Source: Acetobacter orientalis
Lineage (GTDB): Bacteria > Pseudomonadota > Alphaproteobacteria > Acetobacterales > Acetobacteraceae
DNA length: 64,000 nt
Assembly (NCBI RefSeq): GCF_000963965.1
Contig: NZ_BAMX01000003.1
Location: 1-64,000 of the forward strand
Reading direction: 5' to 3'
The notes under the pieces are model-generated. The model saw only the letters and a list, made by a program, of their open reading frames with translations. It was not told where the DNA came from and did not search any database. Below are positions 53,689 through 63,237 of the stretch, one piece after another. Every line of letters begins with the position of its first letter. Within the stretch, counting starts at the first letter, position 1. The position numbers and the translations under genes were made by a program.

Positions 53689-54297
53689 ATGTTTAAAGCA
53701 GCTTTTACCGCCACCTTAGCTACACTCAGCCTTACCGCTGCCGTTTGCACGGCTGCCCATGCTACACCGTTTAAAGACGCACAAAGCGGCACGTATGCAC
53801 TAGAGCCAACGCACACACAGGTTGTTTTCTCTTTGCTGCATTTTGGCTTTACCCCGTATTATGGCCTGTTTTCAGACGCCAGCGGCACCCTCAAGCTAGA
53901 CACCGCACACCCTGCCACCTCTAGCCTAAACGTTACCATACCCGTTAGCAGCGTGCAGACCACCAGCGGCAAACTCACAGACGAGCTAAAAAGCGCAGAC
54001 TGGTTTGACGCAGCCCATTACCCCACGGCCACCTTTGTTTCGTCTAAAGTAGAGCCAGATGGTAAAGGGGGCGCAACCATTACCGGCAGCTTTACCCTGC
54101 ACGGTATTACCAAGCCGCTTACCTTACACGCCCAGTATGTTGGGTCTGGCACCAACCCAATGGATAAAGCCTATACGGTAGGCTTTAAAGCCACAGGCAC
54201 CCTAAAACGCAGCGACTATGATGTTAAAAAATACGTCCCACTTGTGGGAGACGACGTAACCTTAACCCTATCTGGTGCTTTTGAAAAACAACCCTAA
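53689..54297 (+). CDS. YceI family periplasmic protein
   Basis: 202 aa. A signal peptide ends at AAHA (about residue 25). The YceI lipocalin-like barrel is clear: SGTYALEPTHTQVVFSLLHFGFTPYYGLFSDASGTLKLD, TSSLNVTIPVSSVQTTSGKLTDELKSADWFDAAHYPTATFVSSKV, ITGSFTLHGITKPLTL, and DYDVKKYVPLVGDDVTLTLSGAFEK. Members bind polyisoprenoids or related lipids. An AGGAGG ribosome site lies just before the ATG. A terminator follows. Confidence 0.94.
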   Translation: MFKAAFTATLATLSLTAAVCTAAHATPFKDAQSGTYALEPTHTQVVFSLLHFGFTPYYGLFSDASGTLKLDTAHPATSSLNVTIPVSSVQTTSGKLTDELKSADWFDAAHYPTATFVSSKVEPDGKGGATITGSFTLHGITKPLTLHAQYVGSGTNPMDKAYTVGFKATGTLKRSDYDVKKYVPLVGDDVTLTLSGAFEKQP

Positions 54298-54338
54298 GCC
54301 CCTGCTCTGCTAAAGCAGCTTGCCTATAGCGTTGCCTG

Positions 54339-54374
54339 CAAAACCTCACCCCTTACAGGGTGGGGTTTTGTTTT
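54339..54374 (+). terminator. Rho-independent terminator of the YceI gene
   Basis: CAAAACCTCACCC (54339-54351) pairs with GGGTGGGGTTTTG (54358-54370), with one wobble, followed by four T. Confidence 0.85.
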
Positions 54375-54548
54375 ATGTGCACAAAGGCGGGAGCTGCTTT
54401 TACAGCACACAAAACCCCTAACCCGCTGCCACGGAAGAAAAAAACACTAAACTGCATTTTTTTTCATAAAGCCGGTTGCCAAACAAAAAAATCCCGTTAT
54501 AAGACGCGACATACCAACGCACATCACTCTCTGATGAGCGTCTGGACT

Positions 54549-54625
<77 letters not shown>

Positions 54626-54671
54626 CTTTCTCTCACAATCAAAAATTTTGGTTTTTTAGAGAAAGGGCGCG

Positions 54672-54692
54672 GCCCCTTGGGGGCTTCTTTTT
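54672..54692 (+). terminator. Terminator of tRNA-Asp
   Basis: GCCCC (54672-54676) pairs with GGGGC (54680-54684) and is followed by TTCTTTTT. A weaker outer pairing CTTTCTCT/AGAGAAAG lies between the tRNA and this stem. Confidence 0.65.
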
Positions 54693-54767
54693 CCCTACAC
54701 TCTTTACGCACCTTACCTTATGCAGCCCGCGCACGGCCTGCTGTGTTAAGGTGACACCGTAAACCCT

Positions 54768-54797
54768 AAAAAAATGACCCGGAAACACCGTCCGGGC
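54768..54797 (-). terminator. Terminator of ahpD
   Basis: On the minus strand CCCGGA and TCCGGG (54778-54796) form a stem, followed after three bases by seven T. Confidence 0.8.
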
Positions 54798-54828
54798 CAT
54801 AGACTTTACTGCTCTTTGTAGGCTGCTT

Positions 54829-55359
54829 TTATGCATCACCCAAAGCAGCAGCACCTTGTAGGGCAACGGCAACAGCATGCACGGTCGCGGCAATACGCAC
54901 GGCAGTTTGCACGGCTTCTGCGCCCAAGGCTTCACGCACAATTTTTTCGTGGCTGGTTACACACAGGTCGCAGCCATTAATGGCAGATACCGCCAAAGAC
55001 CACAGTTCAAAATCGGCTTTATCAACGCCGGGGCGGCCAATAACGCTCATACGGAGCTGGGCAGGCATTTTGCCGTAATCGCCACCGGCCATATGCACAA
55101 AGCGGTAGTAAATGTTGTTCATGCCCATAATGGCAGCAGCAGCTTTGGCAGCCCCCAAGGCTTCTGGTGTCAGCTTATCAGCAAATTCAGCAACAATCGC
55201 TTTGGTAACGTCATCATTGCGAGACGCAATGGCAGACGCCACAAACGTACCAGCAAGCTGCTGCGGCGTGAGTGTTACGTCATTCACAAGAGAGCCAATG
55301 TTAAGACGCAGGTCTTTTGCATAATCGGGAAGACGGTCTTTCAGGGCATCAATGGACAT
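54829..55359 (-). CDS. ahpD: Alkyl hydroperoxide reductase AhpD
   Basis: 176 aa from the ATG at 55359 with AAGGAT upstream. The AhpD fold carries the CxxC active site in [16 protein letters not shown] (about residues 131-146) with the assisting His. [36 protein letters not shown] is typical. AhpD re-reduces AhpC disulfides. It lies downstream of ahpC on the same strand with an intercistronic gap of 311 bases. Confidence 0.93.
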   Translation of the reverse strand: MSIDALKDRLPDYAKDLRLNIGSLVNDVTLTPQQLAGTFVASAIASRNDDVTKAIVAEFADKLTPEALGAAKAAAAIMGMNNIYYRFVHMAGGDYGKMPAQLRMSVIGRPGVDKADFELWSLAVSAINGCDLCVTSHEKIVREALGAEAVQTAVRIAATVHAVAVALQGAAALGDA

Positions 55360-55670
55360 CTGATAATCCTTACGAAAAAAAGGGAACAGAAAAACACCAC
55401 AGGGTTTGCACCTGCGCCACACGCGCCACCTTACTGACCAAGGCGGGTATTCTTTTATGCAGGAAAGTTAAGCCACCAGTATGCTGGCCCAACACGCCAC
55501 ATGGTGTGGCAGAGCACAAAGCATTCAAGGGGCTTTGCGTAACAGCGGGAGCGTGCCCTAACAGGCACCCTCTGCAAGTGGTTTAACCCCACTTGCAAAA
55601 AGCGGTACCGGGCAGGGCACCACAAGCAAGCTGCTTGGTATCCGGCCCAGTACATCAACCAGAGTAAGGA
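55360..55670 (-). other. ahpC-ahpD intercistronic region with a strong hairpin
   Basis: 311 bases without a gene. TGCAAGTGG (55573-55581) pairs perfectly with CCACTTGCA (55589-55597), placed 74 bases after the ahpC stop. In the minus-strand direction its T-run comes before, not after, so it is not a standard terminator. It may stabilise the ahpC message or cause uneven expression. No promoter for ahpD is obvious. Confidence 0.5.
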
Positions 55671-56213
55671 TCAGACTTTAATAAAGTCGTCGCCCTGTTT
55701 CCAGTTGCATGGGCACAGCTCGTCGCTCTGCAGGCCATCGAGAATACGCACGATTTCCTGTGGGTTACGGCCAACAGACAGGTCGTTAACAGACACATGG
55801 CGAATAATGCCCTGTGGGTCGACAACGAATGTTGCACGCAGGGCTACACCTGCGTCTTTTGCCATAACGCCAGTGCCTTCGGTCAGCTCGCGCTTGATGT
55901 CTGCCAGCATCGGAATCTGAAGGCCTTTGAGGTCTTCATGGTGCAGGCGCCAGTTCAGGTGCACGAATTCGCTGTCGATAGACACGCCGTAAACAACGGC
56001 ATCACGGTCTGCAAAGTCTTTTGCCAGTTTGCCAAAAGCCACAATTTCTGTGGGGCAAACAAACGTGAAGTCTTTTGGCCAGAAGAAAACAATTTTCCAC
56101 TTACCAGCGTCAGACTTATCAGAAATCTGCACGAACTCACCTTTCAGGCCTTCCGGGCCGCCCGGAACAGCAGTGAGGTCAAAGCTTGGAAATTTATCGC
56201 CAACTGTCAGCAT
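55671..56213 (-). CDS. ahpC: Peroxiredoxin AhpC type
   Basis: 180 aa two-Cys peroxiredoxin. The peroxidatic Cys is C53 in FFWPKDFTFVCPTEIVAF; resolving Cys candidates are in SDELCPCNWKQGDD near residues 168-170. It reduces peroxides in the cytosol, with AhpD as probable reductant. It is divergent from oxyR across an OxyR-like site, so peroxide induction is expected. Confidence 0.94.
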   Translation of the reverse strand: MLTVGDKFPSFDLTAVPGGPEGLKGEFVQISDKSDAGKWKIVFFWPKDFTFVCPTEIVAFGKLAKDFADRDAVVYGVSIDSEFVHLNWRLHHEDLKGLQIPMLADIKRELTEGTGVMAKDAGVALRATFVVDPQGIIRHVSVNDLSVGRNPQEIVRILDGLQSDELCPCNWKQGDDFIKV

Positions 56214-56331
56214 GAATTTAACTCCTTCATGGTGGGTTCACACCGCAACCGCACATCTGTGTTGTTGCTTACGGTAAGTATGTATGGCGCGGCATAACCA
56301 TTTATGCCAATGAATATTTTATATCAAAACC

Positions 56332-56346
56332 ATCGAAATGATCGAT
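56332..56346. promoter_or_regulatory. OxyR-like binding site between ahpC and oxyR
   Basis: ATCG-N7-CGAT is an inverted repeat in the spacing typical of LysR-type OxyR half sites (ATAG-N7-CTAT). It lies 81 bases upstream of oxyR and 119 upstream of ahpC. Binding is inference. Confidence 0.55.
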
Positions 56347-56426
56347 TGTGAGAAAAAGGGAAATCTCACACCTCGTTCTAACTCAAGACGCAGCCTACCA
56401 GCCCTGCTTTATTTTGAGGTCTGACC

Positions 56427-57377
56427 ATGCTCCCCCTGCCCTCTGCCCAGCAACTCCGCTACCTTATTGCCCTGTCCGAACTGCGCCATTTTGGGCGGGC
56501 TGCCGCAGCATGTGCTGTTACGCAGTCCACTCTTTCTGCAGGCATTATGGCGCTTGAACGCCAGCTCGACGCCCAATTGCTTGACCGCACGGTGGGCAAA
56601 AAGGTGGTATTTACCCCCTTAGGGCATGAAATTGCCGCTAAAGGCAGGCACGCGCTTGAAGCCCTAGAGGCTGTGCCACAACTGGCAGCAGCCGCCCGTA
56701 CACCCCTAACAGGGCCGCTCAGACTCGGGGTTATTCCTACCATCGGGCCATTTTTGGTGGCACCGTTGGTTAAAACCATTCGCACGCGCTTTCCCCAAAT
56801 CACGCTGTCCATCACGGAAGATACCACCGAGCATTTGCTGGAAAAACTAGCGCTGGGGCGGCTCGATATTTTGGTGCTGGCCATGCCCTGCTTGTGCGAC
56901 GGCACAGAGACCATACCCCTATGGCGCGACCCCTTTCAGGTTATCATGCCAGAAGGCCACCCGCTGGCCAGCCTGTCGCACGTGCCCGTAGAGCGGCTGG
57001 AAGACCAACGTATGATTATGATGGAAGACGGCCACTGCCTACGCGAGCAAACATTGGCAGTCTGCCGTCAAGGCCGTGGGTGGGACAGCGCTGAAGATGA
57101 AGGAGACTCCACCTTCACCGCCACATCGCTCCACACCATGGCAGACATGGTTGAGCTTGGCCTTGGCATAGGGGTTGTGCCCGCGCTGGCAACAGAAGGT
57201 GGGCTTTTGCAAAACCACAAGGTTATTATGCGCCCCCTCTCAGGCGGACCGGTCTGGCGCACAATTGGCCTAGCATGGCGGCCACGCTCCCCCCGCGCAG
57301 CAGACTTCCATACACTGGCCACAGCCTTTAGCGCTCTTGCCCCCCATAAGGAGCATACAGCCCTAACGCCAGAGTAA
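56427..57377 (+). CDS. oxyR: Hydrogen peroxide sensor OxyR (LysR family)
   Basis: 316 aa. The LysR HTH spans residues 7-66 ([40 protein letters not shown]). The redox pair is C204 and C213 in [14 protein letters not shown], the same nine-residue spacing as C199/C208 of E. coli OxyR. Oxidation turns it into an activator of peroxide defence. It is divergent from ahpC. Confidence 0.94.
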   Translation: MLPLPSAQQLRYLIALSELRHFGRAAAACAVTQSTLSAGIMALERQLDAQLLDRTVGKKVVFTPLGHEIAAKGRHALEALEAVPQLAAAARTPLTGPLRLGVIPTIGPFLVAPLVKTIRTRFPQITLSITEDTTEHLLEKLALGRLDILVLAMPCLCDGTETIPLWRDPFQVIMPEGHPLASLSHVPVERLEDQRMIMMEDGHCLREQTLAVCRQGRGWDSAEDEGDSTFTATSLHTMADMVELGLGIGVVPALATEGGLLQNHKVIMRPLSGGPVWRTIGLAWRPRSPRAADFHTLATAFSALAPHKEHTALTPE

Positions 57378-57457
57378 ACCTGATGAGAAAAAAGCACACT
57401 CAAGACCCGAAAACGGCACAAAACCAAAAGAAAATAGTGCGCGTGGGGTTGAAAACA

Positions 57458-57486
57458 TTGACTCCGATAACCCGGCCCGGTATGTG
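57458..57486 (+). promoter_or_regulatory. Sigma-70-type promoter for rpmJ
   Basis: TTGACT and TATGTG separated by 17 bases, 52 bases before the rpmJ start codon. An overlapping TTGAAA lies at 57449. Confidence 0.5.
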
Positions 57487-57537
57487 CGCTCACAACTTGT
57501 TTCAGTTCAATTAAGCATCGGCGGAGAAAAACGGGCC

Positions 57538-57663
57538 ATGAAAATCAGAAACAGCCTGAAATCGGCCAAGGTGCGCGATAAAGATTGCCGTGTCGTACGG
57601 CGTCGCGGCCGGGTTTACGTTATCAACAAAAAGAACCCCCGCATGAAAGCTCGTCAGGGCTAA
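57538..57663 (+). CDS. rpmJ: 50S ribosomal protein L36 (C-minus form)
   Basis: 41 aa, [17 protein letters not shown] then [18 protein letters not shown] and MKARQG. It is the zinc-free variant: the CxxC and CxxxxH ligands of the C-plus form are absent, with a single Cys kept. The typical separate location of the C-minus paralogue, outside the ribosomal operon, fits. GGAGAAAAACGGGCC provides the ribosome site. The TPR gene starts four bases after its stop. Confidence 0.93.
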   Translation: MKIRNSLKSAKVRDKDCRVVRRRGRVYVINKKNPRMKARQG

Positions 57664-57666
57664 TCT

Positions 57667-58515
57667 ATGCCTTACCCGGCCCACTCCGGCTGGTTAAAGA
57701 CGCATGACATGTGCGCAACCCGTTTTTCCGCTTGCCGGAGAAACGGGTTTTTGCGTTTAAAAGCCCCCTTACGCTTTTACGCTCAGGCAATATGCGGGGC
57801 TTTAGTGCTTGGTGTAAGCGTTTGTAGCGCTGCTGCGCTATGCACTGTGGCGCAGGCGGCCCCGGTAGTTTCCAGCACGACTCCTCCGCCCCCAATACCT
57901 GCCGCAGCACAGCCTATCCCTGCAACACCGCCCACAGGGGCGCAACAACAGCGCCCCCCTAACGGCACAGCAGTACCAAGTGCCGCAACGGGTGCTCCCA
58001 CAGCAAGCACGCTCACCCCTAAACCCTTACGCGCAGAAGAACAGATAGCCCAACTGGCAGACCAACTGGCCCACGCCAAAACGCCAGAAGAAGCCCACAG
58101 GCTTGAGGGCATGCTAGAGACCTTACGGGCAGCCAACCTTACACCTACCACGCACCTTCTCCTGCGGCGGGCAGAAAAAGACGTTGCCAACAACAAGCCA
58201 GACAACGCGGTAGACGCAATGGCCGATGCCTTGGCCCTACAGCCCGACAAAGCCATTTTATGGCGCTCCAGCGCCCAGATGCGCCTTGTAGCCGGAGACC
58301 TGAACGGTGCCGTTAAAGACCTAGGCTCCGCCCTACAGCGCGACCCCAAAGACAGCCAAAGCTGGTCTTTACTGGCCACAGTAGAAGAACACCGTAACGA
58401 CAGCCCCGCCGCCTTAAAAGCGTGGCAAAAGGTGCTTGAGCTTAACCCTATGGCCGATAAAAACCATAAACGACTCGATGCCCTACACATCAAAGCCTTT
58501 GGCCAGCCCACGTAA
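57667..58515 (+). CDS. TPR-repeat protein with signal or anchor segment
   Basis: 282 aa if it starts at 57667; a start at the Met near residue 15 is possible. A hydrophobic segment, AICGALVLGVSVCSAAALCTVAQA (split here for reading), ends in AQA and is a signal peptide or anchor. A Pro/Ala/Thr-rich linker spans residues 70-115. The C-terminal half holds three TPR-like repeats: KDVANNKPDNAVDAMADALALQPDKA, RLVAGDLNGAVKDLGSALQRDPKD, EEHRNDSPAALKAWQKVLELNP. It is probably a periplasmic scaffolding protein; function unknown. Confidence 0.78.
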   Translation: MPYPAHSGWLKTHDMCATRFSACRRNGFLRLKAPLRFYAQAICGALVLGVSVCSAAALCTVAQAAPVVSSTTPPPPIPAAAQPIPATPPTGAQQQRPPNGTAVPSAATGAPTASTLTPKPLRAEEQIAQLADQLAHAKTPEEAHRLEGMLETLRAANLTPTTHLLLRRAEKDVANNKPDNAVDAMADALALQPDKAILWRSSAQMRLVAGDLNGAVKDLGSALQRDPKDSQSWSLLATVEEHRNDSPAALKAWQKVLELNPMADKNHKRLDALHIKAFGQPT

Positions 58516-58723
58516 CGGCTCATTTCTAAAAATATGAAAAAGCTGCTCTAAAGGCTTTCTATAGGCGGCTGAGCAGGCGCTTTGTTATCAAAGCCGCTCT
58601 TTCTGGGCCACAATTGTGCAGCCTGTCAGCCAGAAACCACCGCATCCAAACACAACAATGCTGCTGGCCGGTAAGGGTGCAGCTAAGCATTGCCCTATGC
58701 CTGCATACTGCTTCGCACGTCCG

Positions 58724-59653
58724 TCAGGCTTGCCGGTTTTCAATCAGGCTTTTGCGTATTTTGCGACCGCGCTCAATGCGGTCAACAATGTAATCTTCAT
58801 CACCCCACCTGATAGCGCGTGCCATAGCCTGTGCATCTTCCATAAAGCGCGCCAGCATTTCCAGCAGGGCTTCTCGGTTTAGCAAGAAAATATCACGCCA
58901 CATAATGGGGTCAGAAGCCGCAATACGCGTAAAGTCTCTAAAGCCAGAGGCTGCAAAGTCCAGCACCTCAGAGCGGGTTTCGTCTGCCAAATCATCGGCA
59001 GTGCCGCAAATGGTAAAGGCCAGTAGGTGCGGTAAGTGGCTTACAATGGCGCACACCCGGTCATGGTGGGCGGGTGTCATATCACGCAAGCGGGCGCCAC
59101 AACGCTCCCACAGGGTGCGTATGGCTTCTACCGCGGCACTTGGTGTGCCCTCTAATGGCGTGAGCAGGCACCAGCGGTCTTCAAACAAAGTAGCAAACCC
59201 GGCATCGGGGCCAGAAAACTCCGTTCCGGCCATAGGGTGTGCAGGCACATAGGGTACGTCTGGCCGTAAAAAGGGCTTAATGGCCTCAATAACCGACACC
59301 TTGGTCGACCCAACTTCTGTTAAAATAGCGCCGGGTTTCATGGCGGGTATCACGCTGGCCGCAACAGGCCCCATGGCCCCCACAGGCACACACAGCATCA
59401 CGCAATCTGCTTTTGCAGCGGCTTGTGCGGCGTCTTCCATAACCTCGTCAGCAATGCCAAGTTCTGCCACGCGGGCACACACTGCGGGGTCAATATCAAC
59501 CGCTATGACGTGGCGTGCCAAACCCCCACGCTCTTTTGCGCGGCGTAAGACAGACGACCCAATAAGGCCCGGCCCAACAACAACCAATGTGTCAAACACT
59601 GGGGGTAAAGCCGCATTCTCTGTTACAGCAGGTACGGGGGTAGCAGGGGTCAC
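58724..59653 (-). CDS. tyrA: Prephenate/arogenate dehydrogenase
   Basis: 309 aa. The dinucleotide-binding motif is LVVVGPGLIGSSVLRRA (residues 24-40), followed by CVPVGAMGPVAASVIP, ILTEVGSTKVSVIEAI, the TyrA-specific VPAHPMAGTEFSGPDAGFATLFEDRWCLLTPLEGT, and HLPHLLAFTICGTADDLADETRSEVLDFAASGFRDFTRIAASDPIMWRDI. It makes 4-hydroxyphenylpyruvate or tyrosine. It is six bases downstream of hpnL, an unusual operon partner. Confidence 0.93.
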   Translation of the reverse strand: MTPATPVPAVTENAALPPVFDTLVVVGPGLIGSSVLRRAKERGGLARHVIAVDIDPAVCARVAELGIADEVMEDAAQAAAKADCVMLCVPVGAMGPVAASVIPAMKPGAILTEVGSTKVSVIEAIKPFLRPDVPYVPAHPMAGTEFSGPDAGFATLFEDRWCLLTPLEGTPSAAVEAIRTLWERCGARLRDMTPAHHDRVCAIVSHLPHLLAFTICGTADDLADETRSEVLDFAASGFRDFTRIAASDPIMWRDIFLLNREALLEMLARFMEDAQAMARAIRWGDEDYIVDRIERGRKIRKSLIENRQA

Positions 59654-59659
59654 GGCGGG

Positions 59660-60721
59660 TTATTCTTTCACAACTGAAGGGGCTGGCGTGTAAGGCCCTT
59701 CTGGCGCGTTAACAGGCCCCTTTTGCTCGGCAGTGCGTAAGCCGCGCATTTCCATAAACTGCCACAACAACAGTACCGGAATACCAATAGCCAACTCACG
59801 CCCACGGCGCAGCAGCGAAAGCCCCAAAGACACAGACGAGTCGATACCAAAAGCATGGCCTAGGGCAATATAGGCCCCTTCTTGCACGCCAAGGCTACCA
59901 GGCACCAAAAACCCTAAAGACATAACCGCACAAGTTACCCCTTCAACCGCAATAGCATTGGGGAAGGTCAGGTGCGCTCCCAAAAAGCCTGCGGTTAACC
60001 ACAACATGCACGCACTACCCAACCACCCCAGCAGATGGTAGGCGGCAGAGCCACAAATACGGAGCGGGTGGCTCCAAACAGCCTCCATACGCTCTTGCAG
60101 GTTATCGGCCCCGCTCAGCAGGTTTTCGTGCCATTGCGCGGCAAGGCTACTGGTAAATTTCTTACCTAGTTTGCGAAATAAATTGCCACCATGGCGCTGT
60201 GTCCAAATAAACCCGGCTGTGCCAAACATTAAAAACACGGCACCAATAATAACCGGCACAACAAAGGGGCTATTACGCTGGTGGGCCACCAAAAAGGCCA
60301 CACCAAGCAGCACAAAGGCAGTTTGGCCCATAACCTCGGTGGTAATATCAACCAAATTAGCGGCAGTAGCTTCTGGCAGGTCAACTTGCCTAGAGGCACG
60401 AGTATGCAGGCCATGCCCGGAGCATGTGGCCCTTATACCAATAACAATGCCCCCAAGCTGCGAAAACGGCAGGCATGTTGCCGCAGCATCACGCACCATG
60501 CGGGCACCGAGCAGGCGTAAATAATGAATTTGCGGTACAGCCGCGTGCCAAGCCAGCCCCAGCACGCCGTTTACCACCAACTGGCAGCATACCATAAGAA
60601 GGAAGCCGCCTAGACCAATACGCATGACAGCATGCACAACAGAGCCAAAGCCGCTCCATGCCATGGCTGCAGTAATGGCCACCAGGCCAAGCAAAGTTAG
60701 GAAAAAAGTGAGTTTCTTCAA
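59660..60721 (-). CDS. hpnL: HpnL-like hopanoid-associated membrane protein
   Basis: 353 aa polytopic protein with about seven to eight membrane segments, of the lysylphosphatidylglycerol synthase transmembrane superfamily. Features: RMVRDAAATCLPFSQLGGIVIGIRA, LVDITTEVMGQTAFVLLGVAFLV, and AIAVEGVTCAVMSLGFLVPGSLGVQEGAYIALG. HpnL is proposed to act in hopanoid transport. Its position, divergent from hpnA, supports the name. It may share a transcript with tyrA. Confidence 0.85.
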   Translation of the reverse strand: MKKLTFFLTLLGLVAITAAMAWSGFGSVVHAVMRIGLGGFLLMVCCQLVVNGVLGLAWHAAVPQIHYLRLLGARMVRDAAATCLPFSQLGGIVIGIRATCSGHGLHTRASRQVDLPEATAANLVDITTEVMGQTAFVLLGVAFLVAHQRNSPFVVPVIIGAVFLMFGTAGFIWTQRHGGNLFRKLGKKFTSSLAAQWHENLLSGADNLQERMEAVWSHPLRICGSAAYHLLGWLGSACMLWLTAGFLGAHLTFPNAIAVEGVTCAVMSLGFLVPGSLGVQEGAYIALGHAFGIDSSVSLGLSLLRRGRELAIGIPVLLLWQFMEMRGLRTAEQKGPVNAPEGPYTPAPSVVKE

Positions 60722-60930
60722 TGACTAAGCTCTGTCTACCCGAGTTAGCCCCCTAAGCACCTGTGTCCCTTAGTAAAGGGTCGTACACAGGGGGGTGTGT
60801 TTTTACGAGTTCGATCACTTACACTAGCACGGGGTCTGGCGCCACCTCAGGCAGCAGGATAAAGAAACAGACCAGACGTTCGGGCTTCTTTCGCCCTATC
60901 ATTCATACCCCTACGGGAGCGCACTTTACT

Positions 60931-61926
60931 ATGACCGCCCATACACTTGTAACTGGTGCTACAGGTTTTGTAGGCTCTGCCGTGGCCCGCACACTCTTGG
61001 AACGCGGCCATACGCTGAGGCTCATGGTGCGCGAAGGCAGTGACCGCCGCAACATTGCCGATATTCCCGCTGAGTTGGTAGAAGGCGACCTGTCCCGCCC
61101 AGAAACCTTTGCCCGCGCTGTTGAAGGTTGCCGTTATGTGTTTCATGTGGCGGCAGATTACCGCCTATGGGTGCCAGACCCCGCCCCCATGATGACCGCC
61201 AACGTAGAAGGCACGCGCCTGCTTATGCTGGCCGCCCAAAAAGCAGGGGTTGAGCGTATTGTCTATTGCTCATCTGTTGCAGCACTGGGCCTTATTGGTG
61301 ATGGCAGCGTGTCTGATGAAGCAACCCCCGTGCAAGAACACGGCGTTATTGGCATTTACAAACGTTCTAAATACCGTGCCGAGCAAGAAGTGCTGCGGTT
61401 AGTGAAAGAACAGGGGCTACCCGCGGTTATTGTTAACCCCTCTACCCCCGTTGGCCCGCGCGATATTAAACCCACCCCCACCGGGCAGATGATTCTGGAC
61501 TGCGCCGCAGGCCGTATGCCTGCGTATGTTGATACCGGGGTTAACATTGTGCACGTTGATGACGTAGCAGAAGGCCACGCTCTCGCCCTTGAACGCGGCA
61601 CCATTGGTGAGAAATACATTTTGGGTGGCGAAAACTACCTCCTGCGCGACCTGTTTGCCATGGTGTCCGAAATTGCACATGTGCCGCCGCCGCGCATAAG
61701 CCTGCCGCAAGGCGTTATCTGGCCGGTTGCTGTGGCGTCTGAATGGCTTTCACGCTCTTTTGGCTTTTCGCCCCGTGTCACGCGTGAAATGCTGGCTATG
61801 TCACGCAAGAAAATGTTTTTCTCATCAGACAAAGCCATAAAAGAACTTGGCTATAACCCGCGCCCAGCCCGCAAAGCGGTAGAAGACGCCATTACCTGGT
61901 TCCGCAATAACGGTATGCTAAAATAA
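60931..61926 (+). CDS. hpnA: Hopanoid-associated sugar epimerase HpnA
   Basis: 331 aa from the ATG at 60931; the frame extends 56 codons upstream without family resemblance. SDR-extended features: LVTGATGFVGSAVARTLLERGH (NAD site), VFHVAADYRLWVPDP, the Ser/Tyr/Lys set in CSSVAALG and GIYKRSKYRAEQE, NPSTPVGPRDIKPTPTG. HpnA is implicated in making the side chain of extended hopanoids. It heads hpnB with 19 bases between. Confidence 0.94.
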   Translation: MTAHTLVTGATGFVGSAVARTLLERGHTLRLMVREGSDRRNIADIPAELVEGDLSRPETFARAVEGCRYVFHVAADYRLWVPDPAPMMTANVEGTRLLMLAAQKAGVERIVYCSSVAALGLIGDGSVSDEATPVQEHGVIGIYKRSKYRAEQEVLRLVKEQGLPAVIVNPSTPVGPRDIKPTPTGQMILDCAAGRMPAYVDTGVNIVHVDDVAEGHALALERGTIGEKYILGGENYLLRDLFAMVSEIAHVPPPRISLPQGVIWPVAVASEWLSRSFGFSPRVTREMLAMSRKKMFFSSDKAIKELGYNPRPARKAVEDAITWFRNNGMLK

Positions 61927-61945
61927 AATTACGGAGAAGTGTCCC

Positions 61946-63166
61946 ATGCTGTTAGGGCTGGCCATTTTTTCTGCCCTTATCTGGGTTGGACTTATCTTTT
62001 TTCACGGCAAATTCTGGCAGGGCGGCCCTATTCTGCGCCCTGCACCGCCTACCCCCAACGTGGCCGATATTGCACCAGAGGTCACGGTTGTTATTCCCGC
62101 CCGTGATGAGGCAGAAGCGATTGAAACCGCCCTCTCCTCTCTCCTCACACAAGATTACCCCGGCAAGCTGTCGCTTATATTAGTCAACGACCGCAGCGAA
62201 GATGAAACCGGCGCCTTGGCCCGGGCCTTGCCAGACCCCCTTAACCGCCTAACCGTACTAGACGGCGCAGACCCCGCGCCGGGTTGGAGTGGTAAACTCT
62301 GGGCGGTTTCTCAAGGCGTTGCAGAAGCCAACCGCCAAAGCCCCGCACAAAATGGATATGTACTGCTAACCGATGCCGATATTGTGCATGCCCCAGCCCA
62401 TATCTCCACCCTTGTCGCCAAAGCCCAGACCGATGCCCTGCATATGGTCTCTGAAATGGTGGAACTTCAATGCGAAAGCCTCGCTGAGCGCGCGCTGGTG
62501 CCAGCTTTTGTGTTCTTTTTTGCCCTGCTTTACCCCTTTGCCAAGGTCAATAACCCAGCCAGCCGCACGGCCGGTGCCGCAGGCGGCACCATTTTACTGC
62601 GGCGCGACACATTGGCAGAAATTGGCGGCATAGAAGCCTTACGCGGTGCGTTAATTGATGACTGCACACTAGCCACGTGCGTTAAGCAAGCGGGCGGGCG
62701 GCTCTATCTTGGGCATTCCTGCCTCGCTAAATCCATACGCCCCTACCCCAACGCCCAAGATGTATGGAACATGATTGCCCGCACAGCCTATGTGCAGTTG
62801 CATTTTTCACCCATTTTGTTGGTTTTAACCGTTATAGCCATGGGGGTTGTTTGGGTTATGCCCAGCCTTTTGGCGGTTTTTGGGCATGGGCCAGCACGTT
62901 GGGTGGGGCTTGTAACATGGGCTGTCTCTGTGGCCTCTTTTTTACCAACCCTGCGCCGTTTTCGGCTCTCGCCACTATGGGCGTTAACACTCCCGTTTGT
63001 CGCAGTTTTCTATACAGCCGCCACCATTGGTTCTGCCATAAACCACTACCGTGGGCGTGGTGTCGTCTGGAAAAACCGTGCCTACCGTGAGGCCATACCC
63101 AATGCTGGCAGGGTTGATGTGCAGGCAGACCAAGAGCCGCACCACCAAAAAACACAGTCCAACTAA
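61946..63166 (+). CDS. hpnB: Hopanoid-associated glycosyltransferase HpnB
   Basis: 406 aa. An N-terminal membrane helix is followed by a GT2 domain: VVIPARDEAEAIETALSSLLTQDYPGKLSLILVNDRSEDET, VLLTDADIVH (DxD-like), AGAAGGTILLRRDTLAEIGGIEALRGALIDDCTLA. C-terminal hydrophobic segments complete the HpnB layout. It transfers a sugar to a hopanoid precursor in the membrane. It is terminated just downstream. Confidence 0.93.
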   Translation: MLLGLAIFSALIWVGLIFFHGKFWQGGPILRPAPPTPNVADIAPEVTVVIPARDEAEAIETALSSLLTQDYPGKLSLILVNDRSEDETGALARALPDPLNRLTVLDGADPAPGWSGKLWAVSQGVAEANRQSPAQNGYVLLTDADIVHAPAHISTLVAKAQTDALHMVSEMVELQCESLAERALVPAFVFFFALLYPFAKVNNPASRTAGAAGGTILLRRDTLAEIGGIEALRGALIDDCTLATCVKQAGGRLYLGHSCLAKSIRPYPNAQDVWNMIARTAYVQLHFSPILLVLTVIAMGVVWVMPSLLAVFGHGPARWVGLVTWAVSVASFLPTLRRFRLSPLWALTLPFVAVFYTAATIGSAINHYRGRGVVWKNRAYREAIPNAGRVDVQADQEPHHQKTQSN

Positions 63167-63185
63167 AACACCCAGCCCACCGAAC

Positions 63186-63214
63186 AAAAGGGAGCCAAAA
63201 TGGCTCCCTTTTTT
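63186..63214. terminator. Bidirectional terminator after hpnB
   Basis: AAAAGGGAGCCA (63186-63197) pairs with TGGCTCCCTTTT (63201-63212), with a three-base loop and a T-run. It also serves the convergent YegP gene. Confidence 0.93.
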
Positions 63215-63237
63215 AGCGAAACACCGTGCTGCTTGCC

